Of a DNA stretch of 64,000 bases, positions 1 through 13,015 are shown piece by piece. The notes below the pieces were generated by a model. That model had not been told where the DNA came from and made no database searches. It saw only the letters and a list, made by a program, of their open reading frames with translations. The stretch comes from Corylus avellana. Its lineage: Eukaryota; Streptophyta; Magnoliopsida; Fagales; Betulaceae. Each line of letters begins with the position of its first letter. Within the stretch, counting starts at the first letter, position 1. The stretch is taken from contig NC_081547.1 in the NCBI RefSeq assembly GCF_901000735.1, positions 1,674,001-1,738,000 of the forward strand, read 5' to 3'. Position numbers and translations under genes: made by a program.

Positions 1-1897
1 AATACCAAAAATTCCAATTCCACGAATGAAGTCAATGTTGAAGATGATAACATGTGGAATGACCTCTCTGAGTTTTATGCTTGTGAACACTATGATGTCT
101 CTTCACATGATGGGGTTGTGGTTCCTTTAACTATTGTATACTCGCACAAAAACAAGAAAGAGAATCAGAACCCTGGATTACTTCATGGGCATGGAGCTTA
201 TGGTGAATTACTTGACAAACGATGGCGTAGTGAGTTGAAAAGCCTTCTTGATCGTGGTTGGGTTGTTGCTTACGCTGATGTTAGGTTTGTTTCATGTTAA
301 TTACTGACGTCCTGTTTAGCTGGAATTTTTATTCTTGCACTGAATGTAGGTATTTTGTGAACTGAGCTGCATTTTATTCCTGTGGCTATGTTTTCTACTC
401 TCAAAGTCCCTTGTGGAAATATAATTTTTTGCTTCAAATGCATGGGAAATAATTTTCCAGAGCAATTTGGCTGCCTATTGCTTAACTGTAATGGTCTGGA
501 TGATCTGTTACAGGGGTGGAGGTGGTGGGGGTAAAAAGTGGCATCATGATGGCAGACGTACAAAAAAGAATAATTCCACAAAAGATTATCTCTCCTGTGC
601 CAAATTCCTTATTGAGAGAGGGATTGTGCAAGAAAACAAGCTTGCTGGTTGGGGTTTTAGTGCTGGAGGGCTTTTGGTTGCTTCTGCCATCAATTCTTGC
701 CCAGATTTATTTCGTGCTGCAATTTTGAAGGTATGTATGAGTAATGAGTCTATCTGCATGCTTTTGAGTCTCTTGTTGTTCTTGTTGCATAGCTTTTTGT
801 CTGATTGCTTTGATCAGATGGTATCCACTGTTCTTAGTTGAAAAGTCTTGTGTAAGAAATGCTTGTTATGTTATCACCATACCAAAATGAAAGCCAATGG
901 CATGGAAGTTGAGCACTTGCCTGTACACAGCTGTAAGGAGGCAATGTGATTTTTTATTTTCGTAATACATATTGAGTATACAGAACTTATAGTAGAACTG
1001 AATGCAGATGTACATTCTTCTTTGTATGTCACTCCATCTTATATATCTGTTTCAGGTTCCATTTCTAGATCCAACCAACACTCTTCTCTATCCCATTTTA
1101 CCACTCACGGCTGTTGACTATGAAGAGTTTGGGTACCCCGGAGATGTTGATGATTTTCATGCCATACAGAAATATTCTCCTTACGATAATATTCAGAAGG
1201 ATGCTCTTTATCCAGCTGTATTGGTTACCTCATCTTTCAACACGCGGTAGCATTTTAAACCATTTTGAGGTTTTTCTATGACATGCACATTAACTTGTGT
1301 TACTTGTGGAAGTATAGTATGACCAGAACCACTGTTAAATGAGAAATTTGTGCCAGTTGTTGGATGAGGGAAGTTTGATGGTTATCAATGGAAGTTGGCT
1401 ATGTCATTAGCCACTAGGGGTTTTGAGTTTCCAAATGGGTAGGAGTCAAAACATGAAGTGAGGGGACTTCAACTTGGAGCTTCAGTAGTTGTCCCTAAAT
1501 AATGGCCTGCTGAGGCCTCCTGGACAGATCTAGTTTTACTTATAAGAAATAAAAAAGATAAGATATGATTAGAGATCTACTTGCTTATATCTGTAAATAG
1601 CCAAATGTGCTGTTTAAGGCCTTCTAGAAGTGCTGATTTTTATTTCTTTTGCCTTTTTATGAGCCAATCTACTGAACGGATATAGTGGAGCACTCACTTT
1701 ATTTTTTGACATGTTTCAGATTTGGGGTGTGGGAAGCTGCAAAATGGGTTGCACGAGTCCGTGAACTTGCTATTTATGATCCAAAACGTCCAATACTACT
1801 TAATTTAACAACAGACATAGTGGAGGAAAACAGGTACCTACAGTGCAAGGAATCAGCATTGGAGACTGCATTTCTTATAAAGGTAATGGAATCTTAG
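1..1897 (+). CDS. Prolyl oligopeptidase family protein (S9), 3' part, At5g66960-like
   Basis: The reading frame is open from base 1, so the 5' end lies outside the window. Inferred exons are 1-284, 514-730, 1056-1246 and 1720-1897, all with GT-AG junctions and one continuous frame of 289 residues. The protein is the C-terminal alpha/beta-hydrolase part of an S9 peptidase of the oligopeptidase B/PtrB type: a HGHGAYGE oxyanion-side segment, the DVRGGGGGG stretch before KKWHHDG, the nucleophile motif GWGFSAGG, and a WEAAKWVARVRE helix near the end. The serine is present. The family's catalytic Asp (usually in a H/N-D-x-x-V-x-Y-W-E context) is replaced by N-T-R-F before GVWE, and the terminal GHGG histidine loop is shortened to TDIVEENRYLQ, so no catalytic His is visible. 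This looks like a conserved divergent subfamily, possibly without peptidase activity. It converges on the next gene. Confidence 0.88.
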
Positions 1898-4317
1898 TTT
1901 TGCTTCCACCAAATCTTATGATCTCGGCAAGGCAAAAATTCTACCAATGGGGGGGGAGAGGCATCTTTTCAGGGATCAATTCTACAATCCAAACTATCCC
2001 TCTGTGGATTCATTATTTAATAATCGAAGTCTTATTTGGTTGCTGTGGTACCATATAAAGCCTACTCTTTTGGGGGGTGGATGATCTGGCCTAACGTGGT
2101 GGCTCATTTTGCATAAGTAGCCAACTGAATCAAGACAAGAAGGGCTTTCTATAGTAGGTGCATGAAGAAGACCTTCGATTGTGGTTATTTTTAGTTGAGA
2201 TCACTTCCATGTACCTTATTGGGAATCTATATCCAATAATTTTGTTGTTTGGATTATTAGCGATTCGGGCAATAAATGTGAGAAAGCTCTTATAGGGCTC
2301 ATTTGCCCGAACAGTCTTGGGAAGCCTAATTTCCTGCTTGAGCAAGTGAGTCTCATAGGATGATGTTCTTTTACATTTACTGCTCAGATCAACAAATTGC
2401 TAGGAATTCAAATCACCTTATTGGTCATATATGAAATTCAAAACTATGTCTTGAAGTTGAAGGTGTCCTCATCTTTTAATCTTATGATAAGGACTTATTA
2501 AATTAGAAGCTAGTTGATCTAGTACTTTATCTTTCTAAGATAGTATGTATTTTATGTTGATGCTGACGATTATAGACAAGCAAAATCTTCGAAATCTATT
2601 AGTTTAGTAGCCAACTACATCTTCTATCGGCTTGAGATTGTCAACGGATCACTGTCACCAACTACCATATGAGATCCACTTCAGAAGACAACTTCCTTAC
2701 AAAGCCTCTCCCTTAAGGGTTTTGTCAAACAGCACACCATTCTTTCTCAACTACTTTAATCCAATCTTTTGGATGGTATATAAAAGATATACCGAACGAA
2801 AGAAATATATATATATATATTCAAAGAGAAGCTTGTTCAGGGTAGGTTGCTTGTATTCTTTTCTATTTTAAGAGAAGCAGGTTTTGGATATTCCAACTCA
2901 CCCCACCAAAAAAAAATAATCTGGCCATATTTGTCAACAACATTGTTTTGTCTTTTGTTTTATGTTCTCAAGCCGAAGACGTAAACAAACAAACCATCAA
3001 AACACACATTAACAAACAGACGCTCGAGATTTTGTGTGATCATTATCAAGTTTGAAAAAGAAGCAGCCACTGGCATGACCATACCCTACCAGCTTCACAA
3101 AAAGGACCCTCTCAAGCTTCTAGAGCACAGAATCCACATATCAAAAGGAAATAAAGAAGAAGAATGACTCCACCTTCGCCACTATATTTCCATGGGTACA
3201 AAACTCGACGATTATGGCCCAATTATGATAATTACAAACGAGAAAAGAGATCCCATACACTTAAAACTAGCCTGTCTTTGATTGCTTTAACTTTTCCCAG
3301 TTTGATAATGCTCTACGCATTATGCAAAGGAATATCTATTTCCTATTAACGTCAAATCCCTCTTTCTTGGTGATCGAGCACGCCCGGTCTGATTCAATCG
3401 TTCCTTTTTGTCCCCCCCTCCAGTAAGGAAAAGGATTAAACCAAGTTGAACCGAAAACGACACCTGCTTTACTAGTCATGACTCATGCCTTGGACATGAA
3501 ATAGCCAGGGACAATTTTTCAAATTAGACGCAAATTCAACACAAATTCAACACAAATTTAACATCAAATTAATAGATTATAGACTATAGTGGAAGTGTTT
3601 GACATTTTTAATTAAATCAACCAAATTATAATTGACTAATATAAATACTTCATGCTTCGACACGACTCGAACCAGAAATTTCCATTTAGACAAATGTTGT
3701 AGAGTTAGAAAAAAGGGTTCTGTGAGGAATGAAGGTCCTTGATCACTGATTGGATACATAGTATAGTATGTATGTACTAGGAAATAGAGGAAGATAGCAA
3801 CTTGAACTTCCCTGTGGCTGTGATGAATTGTGTTTGCAGAGTTCCCTGAGAGGCTGAGTGGGTAAAATAAGCATATGCCATTGAGTAGAATTGTAAGGTA
3901 AAGTAAGCAAAATTAGCTACTTTTTTAACAGAAGCAAGCAGACTATCATGTGATGGTGAAACTGTGTTCATATTATCATATATTTCAGCTTCAAGTTCAC
4001 CATGACTTCCTGGGAACATATAAATTTCTAAAGCCAACTCTACAGGAACCCAAAAGTTTGAAAAAAGAAAATTCCGAGCAATAACAAACATGAATTAACA
4101 AATTCAGCCATATGGATTGAGAAGTCTGAGGAAGAGCCCGGGTATCTGGCCACAGAAATTAATACCTTCACGCCCTTGCTGAGGCTTTCCCATCCTTCCT
4201 TTGGCTTCTGAATCTTTCACTGAGAGTACTGCAGGAGATTCCTCGGAAGAAGTTTCCATGCCAAAAGCATTCAACTATATGCAAAATAGAACAAAGCCGT
4301 GGATATGTATGGGGGTC
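1898..4317. other. Intergenic region between convergent genes
   Basis: This stretch holds the 3' flanks of two convergent genes. I see no domain-bearing ORF in it. There is a short AT dinucleotide run near 2808-2820 and a C-run near 3413-3420. A 104-codon minus-strand frame at 3777-4091 has no recognisable family and may lie in the 3' flank of the downstream gene. Confidence 0.5.
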
Positions 4318-7167
4318 TTATGTCTCAGAACCTTCTTCAACTGTTGGAAGGGCACCCTCTCTGATGAATGTCGGATTAAGAAACTTCGCCACAAAAGCCC
4401 ATAACTTGTAAACGTCCTCAAAGTTTGTTAGAAAGCCTAGAGAAGCTGTAACAACCTCAACCCTTATGAACCCACTTTTTCCTCCATCATGCCGGCCATT
4501 TTCCATCGGCCTGCAAAGCGTTGTATCTTCAAAATTTGAAGTACCTCGTTGCTGTCTGGGGCTATCTAGAATCCTTATGTGACTAAGAAAGCCGATGCCA
4601 AGAGAGATACCTTCTCTTTCGGCCAGCTTCTGAACAACTTCTGGATTGATAAGACCCCTGTTTCTGTCCCTCACATTAAAAGCCACCGCTGCACCTCTTT
4701 CATATTTTATTTTTGGGCCATAGATGTAAACAAGATTCTTGCTGTCATCCCCATCTGAACCAGGTAATCTTAGTTGCAGTAATGAGGTCACAAGCCAATT
4801 GATCAAAAACCGTAGCCTGAGGGTGGTTTTATTGAGGCCCAACATATTAACATGATCAAGATGCCGGCATATTATCTCAGGTTCTCTCCTGTCCCAGTCT
4901 TGCCCGTCATCATACTCACCATCACTAGTGTGCTCTTCATCATCCAGGCTGGTCACAGATATCTCTCCTGCCTCCAATGTTTGGCTCAGCCGCTCTTTAT
5001 GATTGTCTTCCATGCTGAAGGATACCCTCTTTTCCCTGTTTGCTGTTTCATTGTCTTCTGAAACAAAAAATCTACCACCAGCATATTTATTCGCTTCCCT
5101 TCTCCCCAACAACCTATATTCACCTTCAGTTTCTCTCCTTATGGCGCTCTCTTTCATCTCCATGTAAATTTCAGAGGTTGAGCCATTCTCTTGGCTGCTA
5201 TGCTGAAAAGCAGAAGATGATCCGTTGACACGGGATCCATTTGCTGCAGAATTGGAAACAGACCCACTAGGAAGGGGTTTGCTGGTTGTGGTCTCTTCTT
5301 CAATCTCCTGAACACGAAGACGATCAATAAACTTTCTACTATTTTCTGAAGTGGGGTTTGCTGCTGCAAATTGTTCTTCTTCAGGGACCTCCTTGACACG
5401 TTCCAGTTCCTGGGAAACTGACAGGACAGCAGCATCAAACGATAGCACATGGCGGTCACCATGAGGCCCATGGTTGACCTCCTTGTCATCATATATCGGG
5501 CTTCCATATATCTTGGAAGAGGGCTTTGGAGATAGCCGCTTGTGATTTTTCCTGCTAGGAAACGAGAAGGGCGGTAAGGGAGAGGCCACCTTCTGTTTGT
5601 TCAGTTGGCTTACATTGTCAGACCCCAATGGACTCTGACCCAAATCAATCCAGAACGAGTTGTCAGATGATTCATCTTCACTGAAGACCGGGCTCTTCAT
5701 CACCTCCCCAACTGAAATACTCTCAGTTTCTTCAAATATGGTGCTTGTCCCATCCCTCTCAGAGCTATCATGATCCATCTCAGTCTCAAATACATCCCTC
5801 ACCTGAGCAGATGTAAATGCACCAGAAAAAGCAGGCAACTGAGTTCCCTGGCGAGTTTCAGAGGTTTTATCACCATTCCCAACTAGTTCATCATCTTCAA
5901 TTCCAGCCAACCTGTCCAGACCGTCCATAGAATCACTCAAATACAAAGGAAATTCGGGGGTAATCTTCACCATTCCAACCCCAGTACACCCAGACTGACT
6001 TTGAAGGCTTCCCATCACTGATTTCTTGATCAGAAGACATCCAAAACCAGTCGGGTCATACCCGAATACCCTGTAAAATGATGTGATAATGAAATCTGGT
6101 CTGAATAAGGACAACCCAAGTGAATCCATGTCCTTGGGACCCAATGAACCAGCATCAAGCAAAACATGCCAATTGTTTTGCTGCGCTAGTGCCATCCATT
6201 GGTACGAATACTTGGCCCCAGTAACTCTAGACTGAACTGGAAACACGAAAAGACCGACTGCAGAATCCTTCTTCCGTCTCTTCTTGCTAGAAATCTGCTT
6301 TCTCAAATCAGTGGAGCACAACTTCAGGGTTGGCCATTTGAACCACGCACTGTGCACTTTAGCACCTTTCTCCCTAGCACCCTGAGCCATCCAATTCACA
6401 GACTGGCTCTCGTAATCAAACATTGTCAACAACTTTTTGTTGGTATGAAAAGGGTATGACTCAGCCAACAATTTATATGCAGACCCTCTACTCACGGTAA
6501 AAACTAGGCCATACTCATGCTCAGGAATGTTCAAATAGTCCATAATCCTAGTCTTTATATCATGCTCAACAGTTCCTCTCTCAGCACCTCCATATAAAGC
6601 ATGATTGCTCAAATTTGCAGTAATCTCAGACAAGCTAAACGTGGAAGACTCCCAATAGTGAAGAGTCTGAACATAAGAAAACAAACCATACCCACAGTAA
6701 TCAAGGCATACCTTAGGGGACAAGTGCGAGTACTCCTCGGACCTCAGCTGATCGATCTTCTCCAAAGACTGGTATTTGGGATACATGGTTAGGAACTTCG
6801 AGAAGGACTCGCTGAGGCCTGGAATGGCATCTTCGGACTCGAAAGAGCGCTCGGCGGCAAGGGCAGTGGCTCGGAGGAACTCGCGCTGCGCATGGAGCCT
6901 CGCGAGCGAGCGGGACCGACCCAAGGTCTCGTCCTGGTTGGCCAGCGACTCCGAATCCTCCATGTCTTTGGATTTGAAGAGAGACCCATCTTCGGAAGCT
7001 TCCTCGAGAGCTTCCCTGAGCTTGTTCTCTTGCAATTTCCGAAGAATCGACGAGCTTTTCTTGGTTTCAAGAGCTGAATCAGACCCATCTTTTCTTCTGC
7101 TGCTGCTCTTCTTGTCCAGAATCAGAGCGGCGCATTGGGAAATGTTTTTCCATATGGAAAGATGCAT
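4318..7167 (-). CDS. Molybdenum cofactor sulfurase-like protein with degenerate PLP site
   Basis: A single exon encodes 949 residues from an ATG at 7167. Residues ~1-130 are a charged N-terminal extension. Residues ~150-390 carry the fold-type-I aminotransferase/NifS-like core of the ABA3/MOCOS family: [38 protein letters not shown], the LLDAGSLG segment with the cofactor-contacting Asp (~338), and [21 protein letters not shown]. In true MOCOS enzymes the last motif reads SFYKxFGYPTG and its Lys forms the PLP Schiff base. Here that position is Arg (~366, codon at 6070-6072, AGG on the minus strand). A long acidic/serine-rich linker (~430-760) and a conserved C-terminal region (~770-949) follow. 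There is no MOSC-type molybdenum cofactor domain that I can recognise. Arabidopsis relatives are At5g66950 and At4g37100. Desulfurase activity is unlikely, and the molecular role is not known to me. Confidence 0.93.
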   Translation of the reverse strand: MHLSIWKNISQCAALILDKKSSSRRKDGSDSALETKKSSSILRKLQENKLREALEEASEDGSLFKSKDMEDSESLANQDETLGRSRSLARLHAQREFLRATALAAERSFESEDAIPGLSESFSKFLTMYPKYQSLEKIDQLRSEEYSHLSPKVCLDYCGYGLFSYVQTLHYWESSTFSLSEITANLSNHALYGGAERGTVEHDIKTRIMDYLNIPEHEYGLVFTVSRGSAYKLLAESYPFHTNKKLLTMFDYESQSVNWMAQGAREKGAKVHSAWFKWPTLKLCSTDLRKQISSKKRRKKDSAVGLFVFPVQSRVTGAKYSYQWMALAQQNNWHVLLDAGSLGPKDMDSLGLSLFRPDFIITSFYRVFGYDPTGFGCLLIKKSVMGSLQSQSGCTGVGMVKITPEFPLYLSDSMDGLDRLAGIEDDELVGNGDKTSETRQGTQLPAFSGAFTSAQVRDVFETEMDHDSSERDGTSTIFEETESISVGEVMKSPVFSEDESSDNSFWIDLGQSPLGSDNVSQLNKQKVASPLPPFSFPSRKNHKRLSPKPSSKIYGSPIYDDKEVNHGPHGDRHVLSFDAAVLSVSQELERVKEVPEEEQFAAANPTSENSRKFIDRLRVQEIEEETTTSKPLPSGSVSNSAANGSRVNGSSSAFQHSSQENGSTSEIYMEMKESAIRRETEGEYRLLGRREANKYAGGRFFVSEDNETANREKRVSFSMEDNHKERLSQTLEAGEISVTSLDDEEHTSDGEYDDGQDWDRREPEIICRHLDHVNMLGLNKTTLRLRFLINWLVTSLLQLRLPGSDGDDSKNLVYIYGPKIKYERGAAVAFNVRDRNRGLINPEVVQKLAEREGISLGIGFLSHIRILDSPRQQRGTSNFEDTTLCRPMENGRHDGGKSGFIRVEVVTASLGFLTNFEDVYKLWAFVAKFLNPTFIREGALPTVEEGSET

Positions 7168-7700
7168 GAAAGCAATTCAGATCAAAGAAACCCAGCAATT
7201 CAAAGGATCTATAACTCCAACACCAAAGAAATGTGAAGAACAATGAGAATCCAACCACAAAAATTAAGGCTTTCAGTGGACCATTTCCCAGGTAAAAATC
7301 CCAATATAGAAACACAATTCCAAGAAAAACACAAAATTGCAAGGAAACCCAAGAGAGATCGAAACTTTAAGGCTCAAATCTTAGAACCCAGATCCCCAAG
7401 ATTAACAATAACACTGTAAAAGAATGTAGAAGAAAAGGGCTTCCCAGAAAAGATGAACCCAGTATACCTGAAAGAGCTCAAAGAAAGACCTCGCTCTCTC
7501 TCTCTTTTTCACTACAATACAATTAAAAGCAAGCAATTAAGCAAACCCTCCACATCAAATGCTCTCTCTGATTTACTTTGATAATAGTAAATCCAAGACA
7601 TACCGGTATTGATAACCCCACTCTGCTCTCTATCTCATTGACCTCTCTCTCTCTCTCTCTCTCTCCAATCTTCCACTATCCTGCCCTTCACAAACAGTGA
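7168..7700 (-). promoter_or_regulatory. 5' leader and promoter of the MOCOS-like gene
   Basis: On the minus strand a good splice donor (CAG|GTATAC) sits at 7468/7467 and a candidate acceptor (TTATAG|ATCC) at 7210/7209, suggesting a 5'-UTR intron of about 260 bp before the ATG at 7167. CT runs lie at 7494-7505 and 7643-7665, typical of plant core promoters and leaders. The transcription start is not determinable by eye. Confidence 0.4.
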
Positions 7701-10700
7701 GAAAGGACATTGACTTTCACAAACCCAATTTGTAAAATGACGCTATTCTTATAACTCCTTATTAATTAATTTGGTTTTCTTTTTCTTAGAAGAAATTATA
7801 TATTAAGCTCCTGCTGTGCTGTGGCCGGGACCCACTACGAGCCATTCCTTGCTACACAGTCCATATCCACGCCTAAAAGTCAAACAATCGGCTGGGCTTT
7901 GTGTGTAAAAGCTGTGTTCTGTCCAATTAGGCAGCCACATCCAAAACCCCCCCTGAAATCTTTTTAATTAATTAACTTCTTCCATCACATGCTTTATTTA
8001 TTTAAAAATATTGCATTATTGTCATGTTGGCCTGTTTGGATATTTTCTCCAAACTAATACTGCTCTATTTTTGATTATTTATTAAGAGGGATTTTTTTTT
8101 TTTGTTGCAGTATTTCTGTTATTTCTATAGATTTAACATATTCTATCGTTAAGAGTGTTACTTGATATATATGTGAATTTTATAATATTAATTAAATAAT
8201 TAAATTCATAATTTAAATTGAGAAAACCAACATGGCTAGTTTTCTTTTTCTTTTTAATCGAGGAATCTTAAATCAAGAAAGTTTAGTGGTTGAGAAGCTT
8301 GTTATCTAGTATAAATTAGAGCTATTGGCATAGAGGAAAACAAAAAAAATTGAGCTATTGCCTATTGGTTCTTCCTTGTGGCAGGTGAGTGGTGGGTGTT
8401 TCTGGCCTTCTAGGCATACTGTTAAAGACTAAGATTTGTCTTGAAAAAAACAAAAAAAGAAGACAACAAATTAGAAAGGGGAGAACTGATAAATAAACGT
8501 AGGCTGTAGGCACATGAAGATAGATCAACTGTTTAAACTTGTCTTTTTCTTTAGCAATTTTGGATAACGTTTATAGTATATTATCAGGAAAATGACCAAC
8601 GTAGTCAACTCCCATAACAGGATTAATCAAAGATAAAAATAATTTATTAAGGGAGTTTTATCCATACCTAATTCTCCATCATTTCTATGAATTAATCCAA
8701 TGCAGACTATGTTGTTAGGATGCCCATACTCATCGGTGAATTTAACTCCATTTGTAGGTTAATCACGCTGGCATTGTTTGTTAAAATTTTTATTTTCTGT
8801 CTTTTGTTCTCTCTTCTAAAAAAGAAAAAGAAAAGTATATTAACAAACAAAACAAAAATAAAACAAAACGTTGTTAAAAACACAAAACAGTTTTCATTTT
8901 TATTTCACGTCATAACATTTTTTTTCAAACCAAAAAACAAAAAATGCTTTAAAACCCACATTAATAAACACAGCCAGCTCAATACATCACCAAGTTGAAA
9001 TAACAGTCAGGGAAAAATAACTCTATTGCAACAAAAGTGCTTAATATGGCCTATTTATATCAAGCATCCATGCAATTATGGCAATCCCATTAAAGAATGT
9101 TTGTGGAGAGGGGGCTCCTTTCTCTAGAGTCTAGAGTGTGGTAAATTTAGCATACCCTTTAATTACTGCAAACTCAATTTGGTATCTTTATCTTTGGTGC
9201 CCACTTAAAACATTAACAAAAAAAGAAAAAAGACACTAAAGGGTGTTGATCTGGTGCAATCATTATTAGAGGGAGAATGTTTTGTTTCAGAATCATATTG
9301 AAGAGTCAATGTACATGGGAAAGAGTTGGGTTGGATGGTCATTGCACTTTATCTGTTGATAATAATTTTTATCGAAGGTAAAGTTGAGATATTTATAGGC
9401 TATAATACAAAAAGCTGCCCATAAAGAGATTCTACTTTAGTTCTGTTCTTCATAGGAATGAGCCTAGTTAATGAGGCAGGAATATTGGGTTTTTGCATTA
9501 ACTATGTTTCATGATATAATTACTTAGTAAGACAAGTTTTATGGTAAATATTAAATAATAATTATAATTTTATATGGTCTGGAATTATTTTTTACAGTGA
9601 TATTGCTGATCCGGAGGGGTCTTTTATATATTTTTGGTTAAATGATCAAAGGGGATGATTCCTTTGATATCAGAAATTCCTTCAATCAAAAAAATAAAAA
9701 GAAGAAGAAGAAGGAAACAAACAGACACTACAGACTGCCTTTGGATTCCCTCTCCTCAATAGCCGGACTCAATGCACAAAACCCTAGAAGCTGCCTCGAA
9801 AAGAAAATGATCAATTGGCAGCATTCCGTTTACTTTTTTAATTTGCGATTATCAAATTGACTACACTCCAAAAAAAAATAAAAAAATTCCCAAAAAGAAA
9901 GCTACTACAATACAAACAATAAAGAAGTGGCAGATAATCACATGCATTTCTTTGTTCCTTTTTATTTAGTTTCGTAATTTAAGAGCCCAGTGCACTTCAA
10001 GCTTAAAATGTTTAACACAAATCATAGCAAATCCTTTTATTTGCCCTCCACCATTCATTTAGAACATTATTTATGCCTTGATACAAGGTTAAATAATCAC
10101 TTATTTTAAAAGTTTATGTCGATAAAAATAAATAAATAAATTTAATCATTTAATTAAATACTTTAACATGTACAAATACAACACGCCAAATATTTGGAGA
10201 AAAAAGCGTGTAAAGAAGGCAAAAGAGTAACAAAGGTTCAATAAAAGTATTGGCGGAACCGTTAGAAAGTGAAGTAAGGAGGAAAGTTAAAACGACACAT
10301 GGTAGGTAAGAAGAAAATTGAGCATATATATGGTGAAGGATAGGGGTTTTGGGACTCCCACATATTGTTTGTTGGAGCCATGAGAAATGAATTAGGATAC
10401 TCTCCGGTTCAAATATCCTATTAGTTATATTGGAGTGATATTTATGTCTCTTAAAAAAGTGAAAAGACAAAAATGCCCCTCTAATATAACTAATTGAATA
10501 TTATCCAATTCAAATGAACTGGAGATAATATTGTTTCATTAGAGATATCCTCCCTAGAATATCTGTGAGGTTATCCTGTGTGCCTAGTGATTACTTATTG
10601 TGGCGAAATGGGAGTGATGAGGTATAACATATTTTACTGTGGTTGAGGTGTTCTCTGAGGCAAGATGTGTTATGGGCTAAGATTATGGACCCTTTGCCGG

Positions 10701-13015
10701 CATGTAACAATTAGGCTAGCCTAAGTGGCTTCGAGGAGCCCCTAAGTTGACTTGGTTGTAATTGGTCCCATAATTGTTGGGCCCGATGGGGAGCCATTGA
10801 TAACTAGGTACATCAATAACTATAGAAAATCACAGGTACTTTCAATTAAGGCTTTATTATCATTTATTTTAAAAGTTTAAATAAATAAAAAATAATTAAA
10901 TTTAATTAATATTTTACACCGTCTATATAGGTGTGACTCAAGCTCTTCATTAATAAATAAAGTCCAAAACGTGAAACATTTAATTGAAATAGGAGATCAA
11001 TAATAGAGATAATATAGTAATATACAATCCAACATTTACTTTAATACTATATCAAATAAGTAGTTATCAGTTATCAATAACTTAAATTGATTAAAAAATT
11101 AATAATTTAATTGATATTCTAAACCCTATTTATGCAATTATATAAGAGTTGAAAGGTATATTTTCTTGACAATGAAAATGAAGGGCTCATCGTGGAGCAC
11201 GTGAATTGTTGCCATAGACCGTAGTTGTATTTATCTGAAGCCAGCCCAACACAATCATGCTTAGTCAACCAAGTTTCGTGAAGACCAAAACTACCCCTGG
11301 TCAATTCACGATGGTGGACTGCATCGAACGACTACTCGATTAGTCAACGATCCTTTTTTTTTTTTTTTTTTTTTGTATCCTGAAGGACCAACTTACCCTT
11401 TGCTCGGATCACGAGGCAGCCAGGTTTCCATCACATGCCTCCCACGAAAAGAGGGCAACAAAAGGGAGGCAATGATCGAAGTACAAGGTGTCCATGAGAG
11501 CATCTCTGTGTTTGTCTGTAAACTAATTTATGTGCCTCAAAGCACGAAGGTGGCAACTTTGTTAAAGGTGGAGGGGATTAGAGAGTTGATGAGTAGGGGG
11601 GTGATCTCTTTTTGTACTCAAATGCCTTTTCTTTTTGGAGGTTTTCTTTGTTGAGCTCGCTCTAAGATGCTCAATTCTTTACAAGCTCCACTATAAAAGA
11701 TTTTGGATTAGGTCATTGTGCACCAGAAGTTTGACTTGGGGTGTTTTGTTGGTAAAAAGTGGTACCCTCAACCAACAATCCAACAGACAACTAGAGGTCC
11801 TTGTTGATATGAGATTTCATGGGATGCCTTGGGTCTTTGAGGAAGAAAATGAGTATCCAAAGTTACAATTATCTAGGGTGAACAATTATTAACACAATAC
11901 GTAAATTCAATACAAAATTAGTAAATTAGGGTTGAGGAGTCTGACTAATTTAATTAAATAAATCAAATTATAGTTGACTTGACCCAAACCCGGCACTTGA
12001 CATAAATTGTCCTGTCCACAATGACAACAATAATATAAGAACATATCTTGGGAATGCTAAGGACAAAGTTTTCTTTCGAATTGGATTAGTGAAAATTATT
12101 CCAATTAAGTCTATTAAACTAACACATAATATTAAAATACGTGAGAATTATATATATATATATATATAAATTACAAGTTCTAAGGATAAATGTCAATTTA
12201 TTAATTTTCTTCTATCCCATTTAGAAAAGAAAAAAACTTTCTCCAATCACTAATGGACATTGTATCACCTGTTTGAAACGAGTTGTAGTATTATTTTTTG
12301 ACGGGAAACATGCAGCATGTAATATTGAAATTTTCTTAAACTTGAAAACAAAAAAAAGGAATAACCTTATTTTTCTCATGATACTTTTATTCGGTTCCGA
12401 AGGCTGAGAAATCTTTGTTTTTGAGTTTAAAATTGAGTCTACATGATCTCTCTGATCCCTTAATTCTAGGCTAGCGAAAGGCCCGGGTTGGGCTTGTACT
12501 TGTAAGACGGTCTGGGAATCAATTCTGGGCCCTTTTTGAGTGCTTTATATATATATTGGTTTTTTTTTTTTGTTGTTGTTGTTGTTGTGGTGGTGGTGGT
12601 GTGTGTAGAGTAGGGTGTTAGATCATGTTGCCTAATGCAGGCTGGGCTCAAGTTGGAATTACAAAGTTTTTTTCTAAATTAGGCTGTAAGAAATTTCTTT
12701 AACTCAGTTTATTAAACTGACATTTATCGTTAGAGCATATAGTTTTTACATGCATTCTAAAAATCACATACCAATCTCAAAGTTGATAATACTGAAGAAG
12801 TACGTAACTTAGAAGGTTCTTTTCTACTGGTAGAAGTAGGAAAGACTTTGACATGTTGCAAAATGGAGTCCGGACTGAAACCTACCACTGTCTCTTACAA
12901 TTTTAGGCAAACATGTCGCGAGTATTGTAAACTCAATACTCTGGCAAAAAGGGAAGAAAAGTTAGAGAGAAGGGTTCAGTACAAAAGGGGAAAAAGAGGA
13001 GCACTCTTCTTATCT
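7701..13015. other. Long intergenic region, AT-rich with repeat relics
   Basis: I found no convincing gene here. It contains poly-T at about 11347-11374, an AT run near 12152-12168, and a TTG/TGG microsatellite near 12569-12606. An inverted repeat near 10392-10532 is listed separately. Two stretches that share TTATTTTAAAAGTTTA followed by AATAAATAA-rich sequence occur at about 10100 and 10860 and look like arms of an old interspersed repeat. Open frames at 11373-11892 have no recognisable domain. Confidence 0.45.
10392..10532. repeat. Imperfect inverted repeat, MITE-like
   Basis: The left arm (ATACTCTCCGGTTCA ... TATTAGTTATATTGG) is complementary, with gaps, to the right arm (CTAATATAACTAATTGAATA ... 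TGAACTGGAGATAATAT). The whole could fold into a hairpin of about 140 bp. I could not define target-site duplications, so the class is open. Confidence 0.4.

Noticed and set aside
3777..4091. 104-codon minus-strand frame
   Set aside because: No family resemblance and ordinary base composition. It probably lies in 3'-flank DNA of the MOCOS-like gene.
11373..11892. Two overlapping plus-strand frames considered as a gene
   Set aside because: No recognisable domain and no consistent exon structure. Poly-T directly upstream suggests repeat-derived DNA.
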